A stretch of DNA of 34,970 bases, taken from Auritidibacter sp. Marseille-P8566. GTDB lineage: Bacteria; Actinomycetota; Actinomycetes; Actinomycetales; Microbacteriaceae. Below are positions 24,223 to 31,184 of the stretch, piece by piece. The position numbers and the translations under genes are program-made. Under the pieces are notes generated by a model. The model saw only the letters and a program-made list of their open reading frames with translations. It ran no database searches and had not been told where the DNA came from. Numbering within the stretch: the first letter of the stretch is position 1; each line of letters opens with the position of its first letter. The DNA is taken from positions 1 to 34,970 of the forward strand of contig CAMAQN010000006.1 of assembly GCA_945860535.1 (NCBI GenBank), in the 5' to 3' direction.

Positions 24223-25833
24223 GTGATTAAGCGTTGGGTTGCAGCTGCCGCAGCTGCCCTGTTGTCAGCATTAATACTGACCAATCCTGCTTCAGCTGCT
24301 ATTCAGAACTATCAAGAGTCACCGGCCGACACTTTTACCGCATCTGGCACACCTTCAAACTTCAACGCCTTGAACGTCTCCTACGCGGAATTCTCAGAGG
24401 CACCGGATTTCCACTACTTCTACATCGATTTTGCGGCCCCAGTTCAAGCAACCCAGTTCAATGATGGTTTGGGCTCATGGGCGATGGTGATGATCGATAC
24501 CAATAACGACGGTGTTGAGGATTACAGAGTCGAAACCGGCGAGGAGACCCTGGACGGAAGCTTTGGTTCTCCTGCTTATGTCCACGACGAGAAGCGCGAT
24601 AGGGAAGTCTCCGGTTGTTCGGCGGTCTTCTTTAGCAATCTAAAGGAAAAGGTTTCTTGGGTTGGTTTCAAGCTTCCGTATAACTGCCTAAAGCTCCCAA
24701 AGACCTTTGGAATCCAGGGCTACTCGGACTATAACGAGAAGGACAACTCCGGGTTTGACTACGTGCCAGACGATAGCTTCTTCAAGGTCACTCACAAGCT
24801 CAATAGCGCAGCAGCCGTAACTGGCCTGGAACTTCCTTCTGTGGCATCCCAGGCCCTCTACACGGTCAATAACCCGGGAGCTGCCCCCAATGACCTAGTT
24901 GCGCTAAGTCCCGAGGTGCTCAAGTCCGTTGTCACAGTCTTCTGCGATCAGGGACTTGGCACCGGTTGGGCTGCCAAAGTTTCAATCCCAGCCTCGGTAA
25001 CCGCTCAGGGCATGAAGACCTTCTTGGTTACCAACCACCACGTGGTTGAGGACTGCCTTAGCGCCGGCGAGGTAACCCTCACGGATAATGCAGGTAATTC
25101 CGCTATCGGCTACATCGTCTCGGCGGACGCAACTAAAGACCTAGCGGGCATCTACACCAAGATGATGCTGCCAACACTTAGCTTCAGAGGCGAAAAGCCT
25201 GCTCAGGGCTGGTGGGTTGGCGTATTGGGATCTCCGAGAGGACTTGATGGCTACCTAACCACCGGACTTGTTGCCAAGGTGGTTGCAGACGGCAGTGAGT
25301 TTGGAGTTTCGGCTTCGCTAAACCCTGGAAACTCTGGTGGTCCAATCTTCGATCGTGAAGGCAGAGTCTTGGGAATCGCCACATACAAGCTTTTGGAATC
25401 TGAGAGTCTGGGTTTTGCTCGAAATGCAACCCTGCTCTGCACCACAGTGGTGAAGTGTGACTCGGCCAACCCAATCTGGTCAACCCAGCTCGCGGCAAAG
25501 CCAGGTAGCCAGGTTGACGGTGGCACAGCTGCTGGTCAGGTTAAATCTGCCACCTTGCCATCCTTTAGCGCGAAATCTTCAAAGCTCAGTTCGACCCAGC
25601 AGAATTCTATAAATCGCCTTTTGATTCTCAATGGTTGGACCACAAAGTTTGTGTGCAGTGGCATCACCTCCACCAAGGCATCCAGCACAGAGAAGGCTTT
25701 AGCAACATCGAGAGCCAAAGCTGCTTGCGATTTTGCAAGGAAGCAAAACCCAAGCCTGTCGACTTTCTACCAGGTCAAGACCTCAACCTCAACCTCGACA
25801 ATCGGCAAAGTCCTGGTAACTTTAAAAAACTAA
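24223..25833 (+). CDS. Secreted trypsin-like serine protease with N- and C-terminal extra domains
   Basis: This protein of about 536 residues has a signal peptide (VIKRW start, Ala/Leu-rich core, cleavage near PASAA at 22-26). Residues about 27-200 form a separate domain with a DTNNDGVED loop (92-100) resembling an EF-hand or dockerin calcium loop. Residues about 230-400 are a trypsin/HtrA-type protease with H273 in TNHHVVEDC, D306 in ATKDLAG and S371 in NPGNSGGPIF. The last 80 residues form another domain with two cysteines and an RAKAACDFARK helix. The GTG at 24223 was chosen to start the signal peptide; the frame is open to 24175. It stands alone, with a terminator after it. Confidence 0.84.
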   Translation: MIKRWVAAAAAALLSALILTNPASAAIQNYQESPADTFTASGTPSNFNALNVSYAEFSEAPDFHYFYIDFAAPVQATQFNDGLGSWAMVMIDTNNDGVEDYRVETGEETLDGSFGSPAYVHDEKRDREVSGCSAVFFSNLKEKVSWVGFKLPYNCLKLPKTFGIQGYSDYNEKDNSGFDYVPDDSFFKVTHKLNSAAAVTGLELPSVASQALYTVNNPGAAPNDLVALSPEVLKSVVTVFCDQGLGTGWAAKVSIPASVTAQGMKTFLVTNHHVVEDCLSAGEVTLTDNAGNSAIGYIVSADATKDLAGIYTKMMLPTLSFRGEKPAQGWWVGVLGSPRGLDGYLTTGLVAKVVADGSEFGVSASLNPGNSGGPIFDREGRVLGIATYKLLESESLGFARNATLLCTTVVKCDSANPIWSTQLAAKPGSQVDGGTAAGQVKSATLPSFSAKSSKLSSTQQNSINRLLILNGWTTKFVCSGITSTKASSTEKALATSRAKAACDFARKQNPSLSTFYQVKTSTSTSTIGKVLVTLKN

Positions 25834-25842
25834 TTAAAGAAA

Positions 25843-25872
25843 AAACGCGACCTGCATAGCAGATCACGTTTT
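25843..25872. terminator. Bidirectional terminator after the protease gene
   Basis: A 13-position stem with two mismatches (25843-25855 with 25859-25871) and a three-base loop has A-rich 5' and T-rich 3' flanks. It lies between the protease stop and the stop of the convergent acidic protein gene. Confidence 0.68.
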
Positions 25873-25884
25873 CTTGAAATCGAA

Positions 25885-26082
25885 TTACTCGTCTTCGTCG
25901 ACTTCCTCAGCCAGCTCTTCAGGCTCATCAAGCTCTGCCTCATCGCCTTCAGGCTCATCAAGCTCTGCCTCATCGCCTTCAAGCTCATCTTCGATGAACA
26001 TCGCCTCATGAATATCGCTGAGCATGTTGTGAATATCTGCCAGCATTTGAATCTCAGTTAGTTCTAGCTCTTGCTTCTCCAT
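25885..26082 (-). CDS. Small acidic repeat protein of unknown function
   Basis: The 65-residue product starts with a helix-forming segment (MEKQELELTEIQML, ADIHNMLSDIHEAMF) and ends with about 35 residues made almost only of Glu, Asp, Leu, Ala and Pro. These include two copies of EGDEAELDEP. I chose ATG 26082 because GGAGAAATC lies just before it; the frame is open to 26151. No family is recognised. The mix of an amphipathic helix and an acidic tail is seen in small DNA-mimic or chaperone-binding proteins, but no function can be assigned. Confidence 0.6.
   Translation of the reverse strand: MEKQELELTEIQMLADIHNMLSDIHEAMFIEDELEGDEAELDEPEGDEAELDEPEELAEEVDEDE
25918..25977 (-). repeat. Two perfect 30-bp tandem repeats in the acidic protein gene
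   Basis: The 30-base unit at 25918-25947 is repeated exactly at 25948-25977, with a degraded third copy beginning after it. Each unit encodes ten acidic residues in frame, so copy number changes would lengthen or shorten the tail without a frameshift. Confidence 0.9.
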
Positions 26083-26258
26083 GATTTCTCCAATCGACAG
26101 TTTTCCTGCGGTGGCAGGAGTTAAATGGTGTTCCGAAGTAGTGAATTTCAAGTGTCGAATTACCTACCACAAGCTGTATCAGGTGTGAAAGTTTGGCGAG
26201 AGCTAGTCTGAAAGCCGCTAGGAAGTCGAAGAATATGCTGCTAAGATTTTGGGCTGTC

Positions 26259-26334
26259 GCACCTCTAGCTCAATCGGCAGAGCAACTGACTCTTAATCAG
26301 TGGGTTCTGGGTTCAAGTCCCAGGGGGTGCACCA
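26259..26334 (+). tRNA. tRNA-Lys (anticodon CTT)
   Basis: The acceptor stem GCACCTC/GGGGTGC (26259-26265, 26324-26330) has one T-G pair. The anticodon stem ACTGA/TCAGT encloses loop CTCTTAA, giving CTT. The T loop is GGTTCAAGTCC-like. The discriminator A and an encoded CCA end it at 26334. A strong terminator follows. Confidence 0.96.
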
Positions 26335-26346
26335 AGTAAATAAGCC

Positions 26347-26378
26347 AAAGTCCCTTGTAATTGCAGGGGACTTTTGCT
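26347..26378 (+). terminator. Terminator after tRNA-Lys
   Basis: An 11-bp stem (26347-26357 with 26364-26374, one T-G pair) with a six-base loop is followed by a T-rich stretch. The next 120 bases, to the stop of the collagen-like gene at 26501, show nothing else I can name. Confidence 0.82.
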
Positions 26379-26500
26379 TTTAAAAAGTCATAATTTTGCG
26401 ACTTTGTGCGTGCAGGGTTCAACAGGGTTGGCGGGATTTGGTTGGCCCAAGTCACCTGCAATGAAACCCACAAATCGCGCTTGCCTTTCCCAATGCTTCC

Positions 26501-27490
26501 TTAGGGTTTCACATCCGACCACTTGGGGCCGAGGGTAAGATTATTCTGGAGTGATAATTCTACAACGCGTAGCCCCGAACTGGTTTCTGAGTCAGCCCCA
26601 CAAAAGTAAAGCATCGCAGCGTGATAATCCAAAAGAACAAAGCCTCTTCTATCATCGCTGACTGTTTCAAAATCTTGCCCCAACCAATATTCGAAGCGCA
26701 AATCCTTCCCACCCTTCCATGTAATTGATTGAGTTTCTGCTGCGGCAGATTCGGACCAAAAAAGGTTTTGTTGCATTGCATACACGTCATATTGAGGATC
26801 TGAAGGCTTGCAAAGGGTTAAACCGCGAAGGTCAGTGAAGGATATTGTGACTGAACTAGCCGTAGCGACATAACCCCAAGGTCTTTGGTAGGCTTGCTTC
26901 GCACCCCTCCAGGAATCGCTTCGGGAGGCCGGACTCACCGAAACATAAGACACGCTACTTATTTTTGGTTTATGGGGCGTCGTAAAGGGATTCGGGCAGT
27001 TGCTGCCCACTAGGTCCAACATATACTGAGGGACAGCCAAATATTGACCGTAAGTATCTCTTGGCATAGAGAACGGCTGAGTGTGAAGCTGGAGGGCGTT
27101 CCACTTGTCTTTGCATGCCGCAGAGGCAAATAGAATTTCAATTTGATCCATCACCGGGGATTGACTGAGATCAGAGGCTAACCCCCCCGCCCCACCTGAA
27201 GAACCCGCCGCACCTTGAGGACCAGTAGCTCCAGTAGCACCTTGAGGACCAGCAGCTCCAGTAGCACCTTGAGGACCAGCAGGTCCGGCAGGGCCTTGTT
27301 CTGATAGGACAAGAGGGAACATGCGATTGGGGCACTTACCCTGCCATGAGCTTGAGTAGCGCACTTGCTTGGTGGCCCAATCCACGCAAAGAGCGACTTG
27401 TGAAGTCGGTTGGTCGGCGCTCGCGAAAGAAGCGATGCCAAAGCCTGACATTAGTAGTGCAAATACGACTAGCAAAGAATTTTGTCTCAT
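26501..27490 (-). CDS. Secreted protein with a short collagen-like Gly-X-Y segment
   Basis: This 329-residue protein has a signal peptide (cleavage near ASA at 23-25), then a short cysteine-containing region with QVALCVDWATKQVRY and WQGKCPNR. About twelve Gly-X-Y triplets follow (residues about 65-105, units of the GPQGATGAA kind), then a Gly/Ser linker and a 220-residue C-terminal domain with four cysteines. I do not recognise that domain. Bacterial collagen-like segments trimerise and usually present an adhesive or enzymatic head. The ATG has only a weak GGGATTG upstream. It is a lone gene between tRNA-Lys and a GC-rich non-coding element; no sortase motif or C-terminal anchor is seen. Confidence 0.78.
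   Translation of the reverse strand: MRQNSLLVVFALLMSGFGIASFASADQPTSQVALCVDWATKQVRYSSSWQGKCPNRMFPLVLSEQGPAGPAGPQGATGAAGPQGATGATGPQGAAGSSGGAGGLASDLSQSPVMDQIEILFASAACKDKWNALQLHTQPFSMPRDTYGQYLAVPQYMLDLVGSNCPNPFTTPHKPKISSVSYVSVSPASRSDSWRGAKQAYQRPWGYVATASSVTISFTDLRGLTLCKPSDPQYDVYAMQQNLFWSESAAAETQSITWKGGKDLRFEYWLGQDFETVSDDRRGFVLLDYHAAMLYFCGADSETSSGLRVVELSLQNNLTLGPKWSDVKP
27211..27291 (-). repeat. Three 27-bp tandem repeats encoding the collagen-like segment
   Basis: Units 27211-27237, 27238-27264 and 27265-27291 are nearly identical: the first two differ at one base, and the third differs at a few more. Each encodes nine residues (three Gly-X-Y triplets), so unit number can change without breaking the frame. 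A run of seven Cs (27182-27188) lies just beyond on the C-terminal coding side. Confidence 0.85.
27411..27425. repeat. Direct repeat copy A (15 bp)
   Basis: TGGTCGGCGCTCGCG here, within the signal-peptide region of the collagen-like gene, is found again exactly at 27712-27726 in the neighbouring non-coding element. Confidence 0.6.
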
Positions 27491-27662
27491 ATCAATCCCA
27501 AATTCACATAAGTTTGGCTTTTTAGTAAATCTCTGGTTATAAAAAATTCCACAAATAAAAAGTTAACTCAGCTTAAATTTTGAGTGACATTGTCTTTTCG
27601 AGCGCTAAAAAAAGTTTCAACTGCGACTATGTGCGTGAAAGTGTGGTCGGGGTGCTGAGGGG

Positions 27663-27726
27663 CGCGAGTCACCCAAGACAACACCTACCCCCGGATCTAT
27701 GCCCGAGGGGGTGGTCGGCGCTCGCG
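27663..27726. other. GC-rich structured non-coding element, possible RNA or terminator
   Basis: An outer 6-bp stem CGCGAG/CTCGCG (27663-27668 with 27721-27726) encloses a 9-bp stem with one bulged base (27683-27685 plus 27687-27692 with 27707-27715). The element is much richer in GC than the AT-rich sequence before it (27491-27640). It is not followed by a T run on either strand, and the plus-strand reading frame across it has no recognisable product. It could be a factor-assisted terminator for the DUF1905 gene, a small RNA or a protein-binding site. Copy B of the 15-bp direct repeat forms its 3' side. Confidence 0.4.
27712..27726. repeat. Direct repeat copy B (15 bp)
   Basis: TGGTCGGCGCTCGCG here is identical to 27411-27425. 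This copy contributes CTCGCG to the outer stem of the structured element at 27663-27726. Confidence 0.6.
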
Positions 27727-27739
27727 GATCTAGTCCTTA

Positions 27740-28006
27740 TTAGACGATGTCGCCAACCGAAATATGATTCGGCTTTCTAACCGCATCCTTGAGGGGAATG
27801 TAGAAGCTGCCGTTTCTTGGAATCAGAGGAGTGGTGACAGTCGAGATACCTATTGTGATCTTTGCAGGAATTACTCCCCAGCCGTAGGTGAGCTCTCGCT
27901 TGTAAGTCTCGATCTCTTGTGTGACCTTTGGGGGAGTGGGTAGGAAGTAGAACGGAGCAGGGCCGCGCCACTCTATGACGGTTCCTGAAATCTCAAATTT
28001 AGGCAT
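27740..28006 (-). CDS. DUF1905 family protein
   Basis: This 88-residue protein carries the DUF1905 pattern: FEISGTVIEW near the start, APFYFLPTPP, then GWGVIPAKITIGIS and FYIPLKDAVRK near the end. The family is a small beta-rich domain of unknown biochemical role, often fused or adjacent to YdeI/OmpD-associated domains. The ATG overlaps the stop of the upstream LysE-type gene by one base, so the two are translationally coupled. Confidence 0.82.
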   Translation of the reverse strand: MPKFEISGTVIEWRGPAPFYFLPTPPKVTQEIETYKRELTYGWGVIPAKITIGISTVTTPLIPRNGSFYIPLKDAVRKPNHISVGDIV

Positions 28007-28599
28007 CAGATAAACAGTGCGGGAACCATGGTTAGCACCAGCAGAATTCCGGCAGTCCAGTTAAAAACTCGGAGCCTGGTGGGGTTGGTAAGAATCTTGG
28101 AGATTCCTTGACCCAGAACTGCCCAAGCCACAGCACCTGGGTAGGTGGTGATTAGGAAGATCGCGATGCAGATCGCTACCGCTGACACTCCCATTTCAAC
28201 TGGGGCATAGGTGGCCATAAACGAGGTGCAAACAATCCAGGCTTTGGGGTTTACGAATTGCAAAAGGAAAGACTTGAAGAACTTTGGCTCTTCAACCTGA
28301 TCAGGTCCGGTTTTATATCCGGAGCGAATGACTTTGTACGCCAGATAAACGATGTAGCCAAAGCCGATGTATTTGAGAATCTCGTAAATCAGTGGCACCG
28401 CCAAAAAGACTGCACCCAACCCCAACCCAATAGCGACCAGCATGCTGCCAAGGCCAAGCATGATGCCGTTTACAAAAACCAAAGACTTGAGAGTCCCGTG
28501 GTTAGCGCCTGATGCCAGCAGGTAGGTGTTGTTGGGTCCTGGGGTGATGGCGGTTACAAACCCAAAGGTTGCAACGGCAATTAGTAGCTCTACTGGCAC
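28006..28599 (-). CDS. LysE/RhtB-family amino acid exporter
   Basis: This membrane protein of about 197 residues has six hydrophobic segments and the family hallmark AITPGPNNTYLLASGANHG near the N-terminus. A later QFVNPKAWIV segment matches the conserved NPK region. Family members export amino acids such as homoserine, threonine or cysteine. The frame is open to 28650, but a GTG at 28599 puts the first helix at the N-terminus and leaves room for the divergent gene at 28654. It is co-transcribed with the DUF1905 gene. Confidence 0.87.
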   Translation of the reverse strand: MPVELLIAVATFGFVTAITPGPNNTYLLASGANHGTLKSLVFVNGIMLGLGSMLVAIGLGLGAVFLAVPLIYEILKYIGFGYIVYLAYKVIRSGYKTGPDQVEEPKFFKSFLLQFVNPKAWIVCTSFMATYAPVEMGVSAVAICIAIFLITTYPGAVAWAVLGQGISKILTNPTRLRVFNWTAGILLVLTMVPALFI

Positions 28600-28653
28600 C
28601 TCGCCATTCTTGCACCATTGAGCAATAGGCTGGAGAGGTTCGAAAGGCAATTC

Positions 28654-29157
28654 ATGTCCAAAGCTCTGATGATCGTTGATGTTCAGGTCAGCCTGTTTTT
28701 GGGCCCTTGGCCAGTACCAGGTGCTTCAGAACTCCTGCAACGAATCGGTGACCGGCTATTGAAAGCTCGCCTCGAGGGCGAGCAGGTCATTCACGTTCAA
28801 AACGATGGCCCTGCTGACGAGATGGATGCTCCAGGGGAGCCTTGGTGGGAGCTGGTGCTTCACCCCAAAGACAATGAGCTTGTGGTTCGAAAGACCACCC
28901 AAAGTGTTTTTGAGTCAAACCCAGACCTTGCCGCTTTTCTTAGAGCCAAAGGCATCACCGAGCTGGAGTTTGTAGGAGTGCAGTCGGACATGTGTCTAGG
29001 TGCGTCAGCTCGCGAAGCTCACGAACTAGGTTTCAAGATTTCGGTAGCGAGAAACATGCACGCAACCTATGACGGTGGCTACCCAGGATCGGAAGACCCA
29101 ACCCCTGCATCAGAGATCTCTGATCGAATCCAGCGAGAGCTTGAAGTACTCAAATGA
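28654..29157 (+). CDS. Isochorismatase-family cysteine hydrolase
   Basis: This 167-residue protein has the catalytic triad of the family: Asp9 in MIVDVQVSLF, a Lys in VVRKTTQSVF and a Cys in GVQSDMCLGASAREA. The DxH metal-binding segment of nicotinamidases is absent, so it is not a second PncA. Substrates could be N-carbamoyl or other amides. AAAGG lies before ATG 28654; the frame is open to 28618. Its end overlaps the dehydrogenase start by four bases (ATGA), making the first gene of a three-gene operon. Confidence 0.85.
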   Translation: MSKALMIVDVQVSLFLGPWPVPGASELLQRIGDRLLKARLEGEQVIHVQNDGPADEMDAPGEPWWELVLHPKDNELVVRKTTQSVFESNPDLAAFLRAKGITELEFVGVQSDMCLGASAREAHELGFKISVARNMHATYDGGYPGSEDPTPASEISDRIQRELEVLK

Positions 29158-30074
29158 ACAATTTCGTAGCCCTAGAGCCCAAGCAGTTTCCCTCCTATCT
29201 CGAGGCGATTGAATCTGCCGGTGCGAAGGTTGTGCCGGTTAGTCCCGAGGTCAGAGCATTGGTCTGGACTGACTACGCGAATCCTCAAGGATTAGCTAAT
29301 CTATTGAAGTCAAACCCGCAGCTTGAGTGGGTACAGCTTCCCTTTGCCGGCGTCGATGCCTTCAGCGACATAATGCAATCAGATCCAGTCTTCACTTCCG
29401 CCAAGCGCTCCTACTCTGAGCCGGTCGCAGAGCACGCTTTGATGCTTTGCATGGCGCTCGGGCGAATTCTTCCCGAGCGGATTCGGGCTAAGAGCTGGGG
29501 CAAAAAGCACGCCGATTCGCTCTTTGATGCCGAGGTTCTCCTGATCGGTGGCGGGGGAATATCGGAGCAGCTTGTTGAGCTCCTGATTCCTTTTAGATCC
29601 AGGGTGACGGTTGTCAGAAAGCGTCCAGAGCAGCCATTCGCGGAGAGTTTCACCGGCAAGATAGTGGGCTTCGACAGCTTTGATGCAGAACTATCAAAAG
29701 CGCAGTTTGTGGTTTTAGCCTGTGCTCTGACGGAAGAAACTAGATTCCTATTCAACCGCGAGCGTTTTTCTTTGATGCGAAGCGACTCCTACCTTGTGAA
29801 CATTGCCAGGGGAGAGGTAGTAGACCAAGAAGCCATGCTTGAGGCTTTGTCCTCTGGGCAGATCGCAGGTGCTGCAACAGATGTTACCTACCCGGAACCA
29901 CTACCCGAGGGCCACCCAATGTGGAGTGAGCCAAGGCTCATCATTACCCCTCACACTGCTGACACCTTGCCGCAGGTAACGAAGCTTTTCTCTGAGCGCT
30001 TGCGGGTGAATGTGAGTGCTTGGTTAGCTGGAGACCCGTTGACAGGCGTCGTTGACAAAGCGCTGGGCTACTAG
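29154..30074 (+). CDS. D-isomer-specific 2-hydroxyacid dehydrogenase
   Basis: This 306-residue NAD(P)-dependent enzyme of the D-2-hydroxyacid dehydrogenase family has catalytic Arg in NIARGEVVD, Glu in YPEPLPEGHPMW and His in TPHTAD. The Rossmann loop reads LLIGGGGISEQL, with Ser where the third glycine of GxGxxG usually is. The closest general match is to GhrA-like or unassigned 2-keto acid reductases. It is flanked by a hydrolase (four-base overlap) and a LysE-type exporter (one-base overlap), so the substrate is probably an amino-acid-derived acid; this is inference. Confidence 0.87.
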   Translation: MNNFVALEPKQFPSYLEAIESAGAKVVPVSPEVRALVWTDYANPQGLANLLKSNPQLEWVQLPFAGVDAFSDIMQSDPVFTSAKRSYSEPVAEHALMLCMALGRILPERIRAKSWGKKHADSLFDAEVLLIGGGGISEQLVELLIPFRSRVTVVRKRPEQPFAESFTGKIVGFDSFDAELSKAQFVVLACALTEETRFLFNRERFSLMRSDSYLVNIARGEVVDQEAMLEALSSGQIAGAATDVTYPEPLPEGHPMWSEPRLIITPHTADTLPQVTKLFSERLRVNVSAWLAGDPLTGVVDKALGY

Positions 30075-30682
30075 TGGATTTTGGAACCTGGGCCTTATAC
30101 GCAGCAGCTGCCGTTGGATTGTCTTTGACACCCGGTCCTAACGGTTTACTTGCCCTAACCCATGGAGCGCTCTACGGAACGAAGAAAACCCTGGCCACCA
30201 TCTTTGGCGGCCTGCTTGGTTTTGCTGTGGTGATCGGCATGAGCATGTTTGGTATTGGCGCATTGCTTCAAGCCTCGGCTGAGTTACTAACGGCGCTGAA
30301 ATGGGTTGGCGGTGCATACCTAGTTTGGCTTGGCATTCAGGTCTGGAGGTCTGAGCCTTTGGGGATTGCCGATACCGCAAGCCGAACCAGCCTTGGCTCA
30401 TCAAAACTTTTCAGTCAGGGTTTTTTATCGGCGGTCACCAACCCAAAGGGGATCCTGTTTTTCGTGGCATTTTTGCCGCAGTTCATTGATCCCAACGCTT
30501 CGTTGTTTTTGCAGTTTGTGATTATGGCTGCAACTTTTGTATTCGTTGAGTTTTGGTATGAGCTGATGGTTGCAACTTTGGCTGATCGAATTCAGCCATG
30601 GCTGAAAAGGGTAGGCAAAAACTTCAACCGAGTATTCGGTTTGGTGTTTATGGCAATCGGAGTATTGCTACCGCTTCGTTAG
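30074..30682 (+). CDS. LysE/RhtB-family exporter
   Basis: This 202-residue protein has six hydrophobic segments, the N-terminal LTPGPNGLLALTHGALYG hallmark and the VTNPKGILFFVAFLPQF segment typical of the RhtB subgroup. The GTG start overlaps the dehydrogenase stop by one base. It probably exports a metabolite connected with the two upstream enzymes. It is convergent with the peroxiredoxin gene, with a four-base overlap of ends. Confidence 0.87.
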   Translation: MDFGTWALYAAAAVGLSLTPGPNGLLALTHGALYGTKKTLATIFGGLLGFAVVIGMSMFGIGALLQASAELLTALKWVGGAYLVWLGIQVWRSEPLGIADTASRTSLGSSKLFSQGFLSAVTNPKGILFFVAFLPQFIDPNASLFLQFVIMAATFVFVEFWYELMVATLADRIQPWLKRVGKNFNRVFGLVFMAIGVLLPLR

Positions 30683-31146
30683 AAGCCGATCTGCTTTCTA
30701 AGCATCTCGATATGACCCTTTGCCTTCACGTTGTAAAAGACCTGTGAGAGCACACCCTTTTCATCAACCACGAAGGTTGAGCGGATGGTTCCCATGTAGG
30801 TCTTGCCATACATGCTTTTCTCGCCGTATGCGCCATAGGCCAATTGAACCGCGTTGTCTGGGTCACTAAGTAGCTCAAAGTTCAGGCCTTCTTTGTCCTT
30901 GAACTTCTTAAGCTTCCTTGGCTCGTCAGGAGAGATGCCTAGCACGGTGTAGCCGGCGGACTTGAGCGAGTTGATGTTGTCTCTAATCTCGCAGGCCTGG
31001 GTGGTGCAGCCCGGGGTAGAGGCTGCAGGGTAGAAGTAAACAACTACCTTCTGTCCCAGGGCGGAAGCCAATGAAATCTCTTGGCCGTCCTGGTTCTTGA
31101 GTGTGAACTGGGGTGCCTTGGCACCAATTACTAGCGTTGAAGTCAT
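30679..31146 (-). CDS. bcp: Bcp/PrxQ-type thiol peroxidase
   Basis: This 155-residue peroxiredoxin has peroxidatic Cys47 and resolving Cys52 in YFYPAASTPGCTTQACEI, the classical atypical 2-Cys PrxQ arrangement. The frame is open to 31194, but the upstream part would overlap the divergent exporter gene, and ATG 31146 starts the conserved domain correctly. No Shine-Dalgarno is visible before this ATG. It reduces hydrogen and organic peroxides using thioredoxin. It is a close paralogue of the protein at 23569-24048. Confidence 0.88.
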   Translation of the reverse strand: MTSTLVIGAKAPQFTLKNQDGQEISLASALGQKVVVYFYPAASTPGCTTQACEIRDNINSLKSAGYTVLGISPDEPRKLKKFKDKEGLNFELLSDPDNAVQLAYGAYGEKSMYGKTYMGTIRSTFVVDEKGVLSQVFYNVKAKGHIEMLRKQIGF

Positions 31147-31172
31147 GAGGAAAATAACTTTGTAAGCCCCGA

Positions 31173-31178
31173 TACAAT
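31173..31178 (+). promoter_or_regulatory. -10 element of a probably leaderless LysE/ArgO gene
   Basis: TACAAT lies exactly six bases before the ATG at 31185 and no Shine-Dalgarno is present. Transcription would start at or next to the start codon. Confidence 0.6.
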
Positions 31179-31184
31179 TCCCAC

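Noticed and set aside
25918-27291. CRISPR-like repeats
   Set aside because: The 30-bp and 27-bp repeats are contiguous, without spacers, and lie in coding frames; no cas genes are present.
26259-27740. Genomic island integrated at tRNA-Lys
   Set aside because: The tRNA is intact with its CCA, but I found no second copy of its 3' end nearby and no integrase or other mobility gene.
27580-27780. Open frame of 66 codons across the GC-rich element
   Set aside because: There is no Shine-Dalgarno, the composition is unlike the neighbouring proteins, no family is recognised, and it runs into the end of the DUF1905 gene. The hairpin explains the region better.
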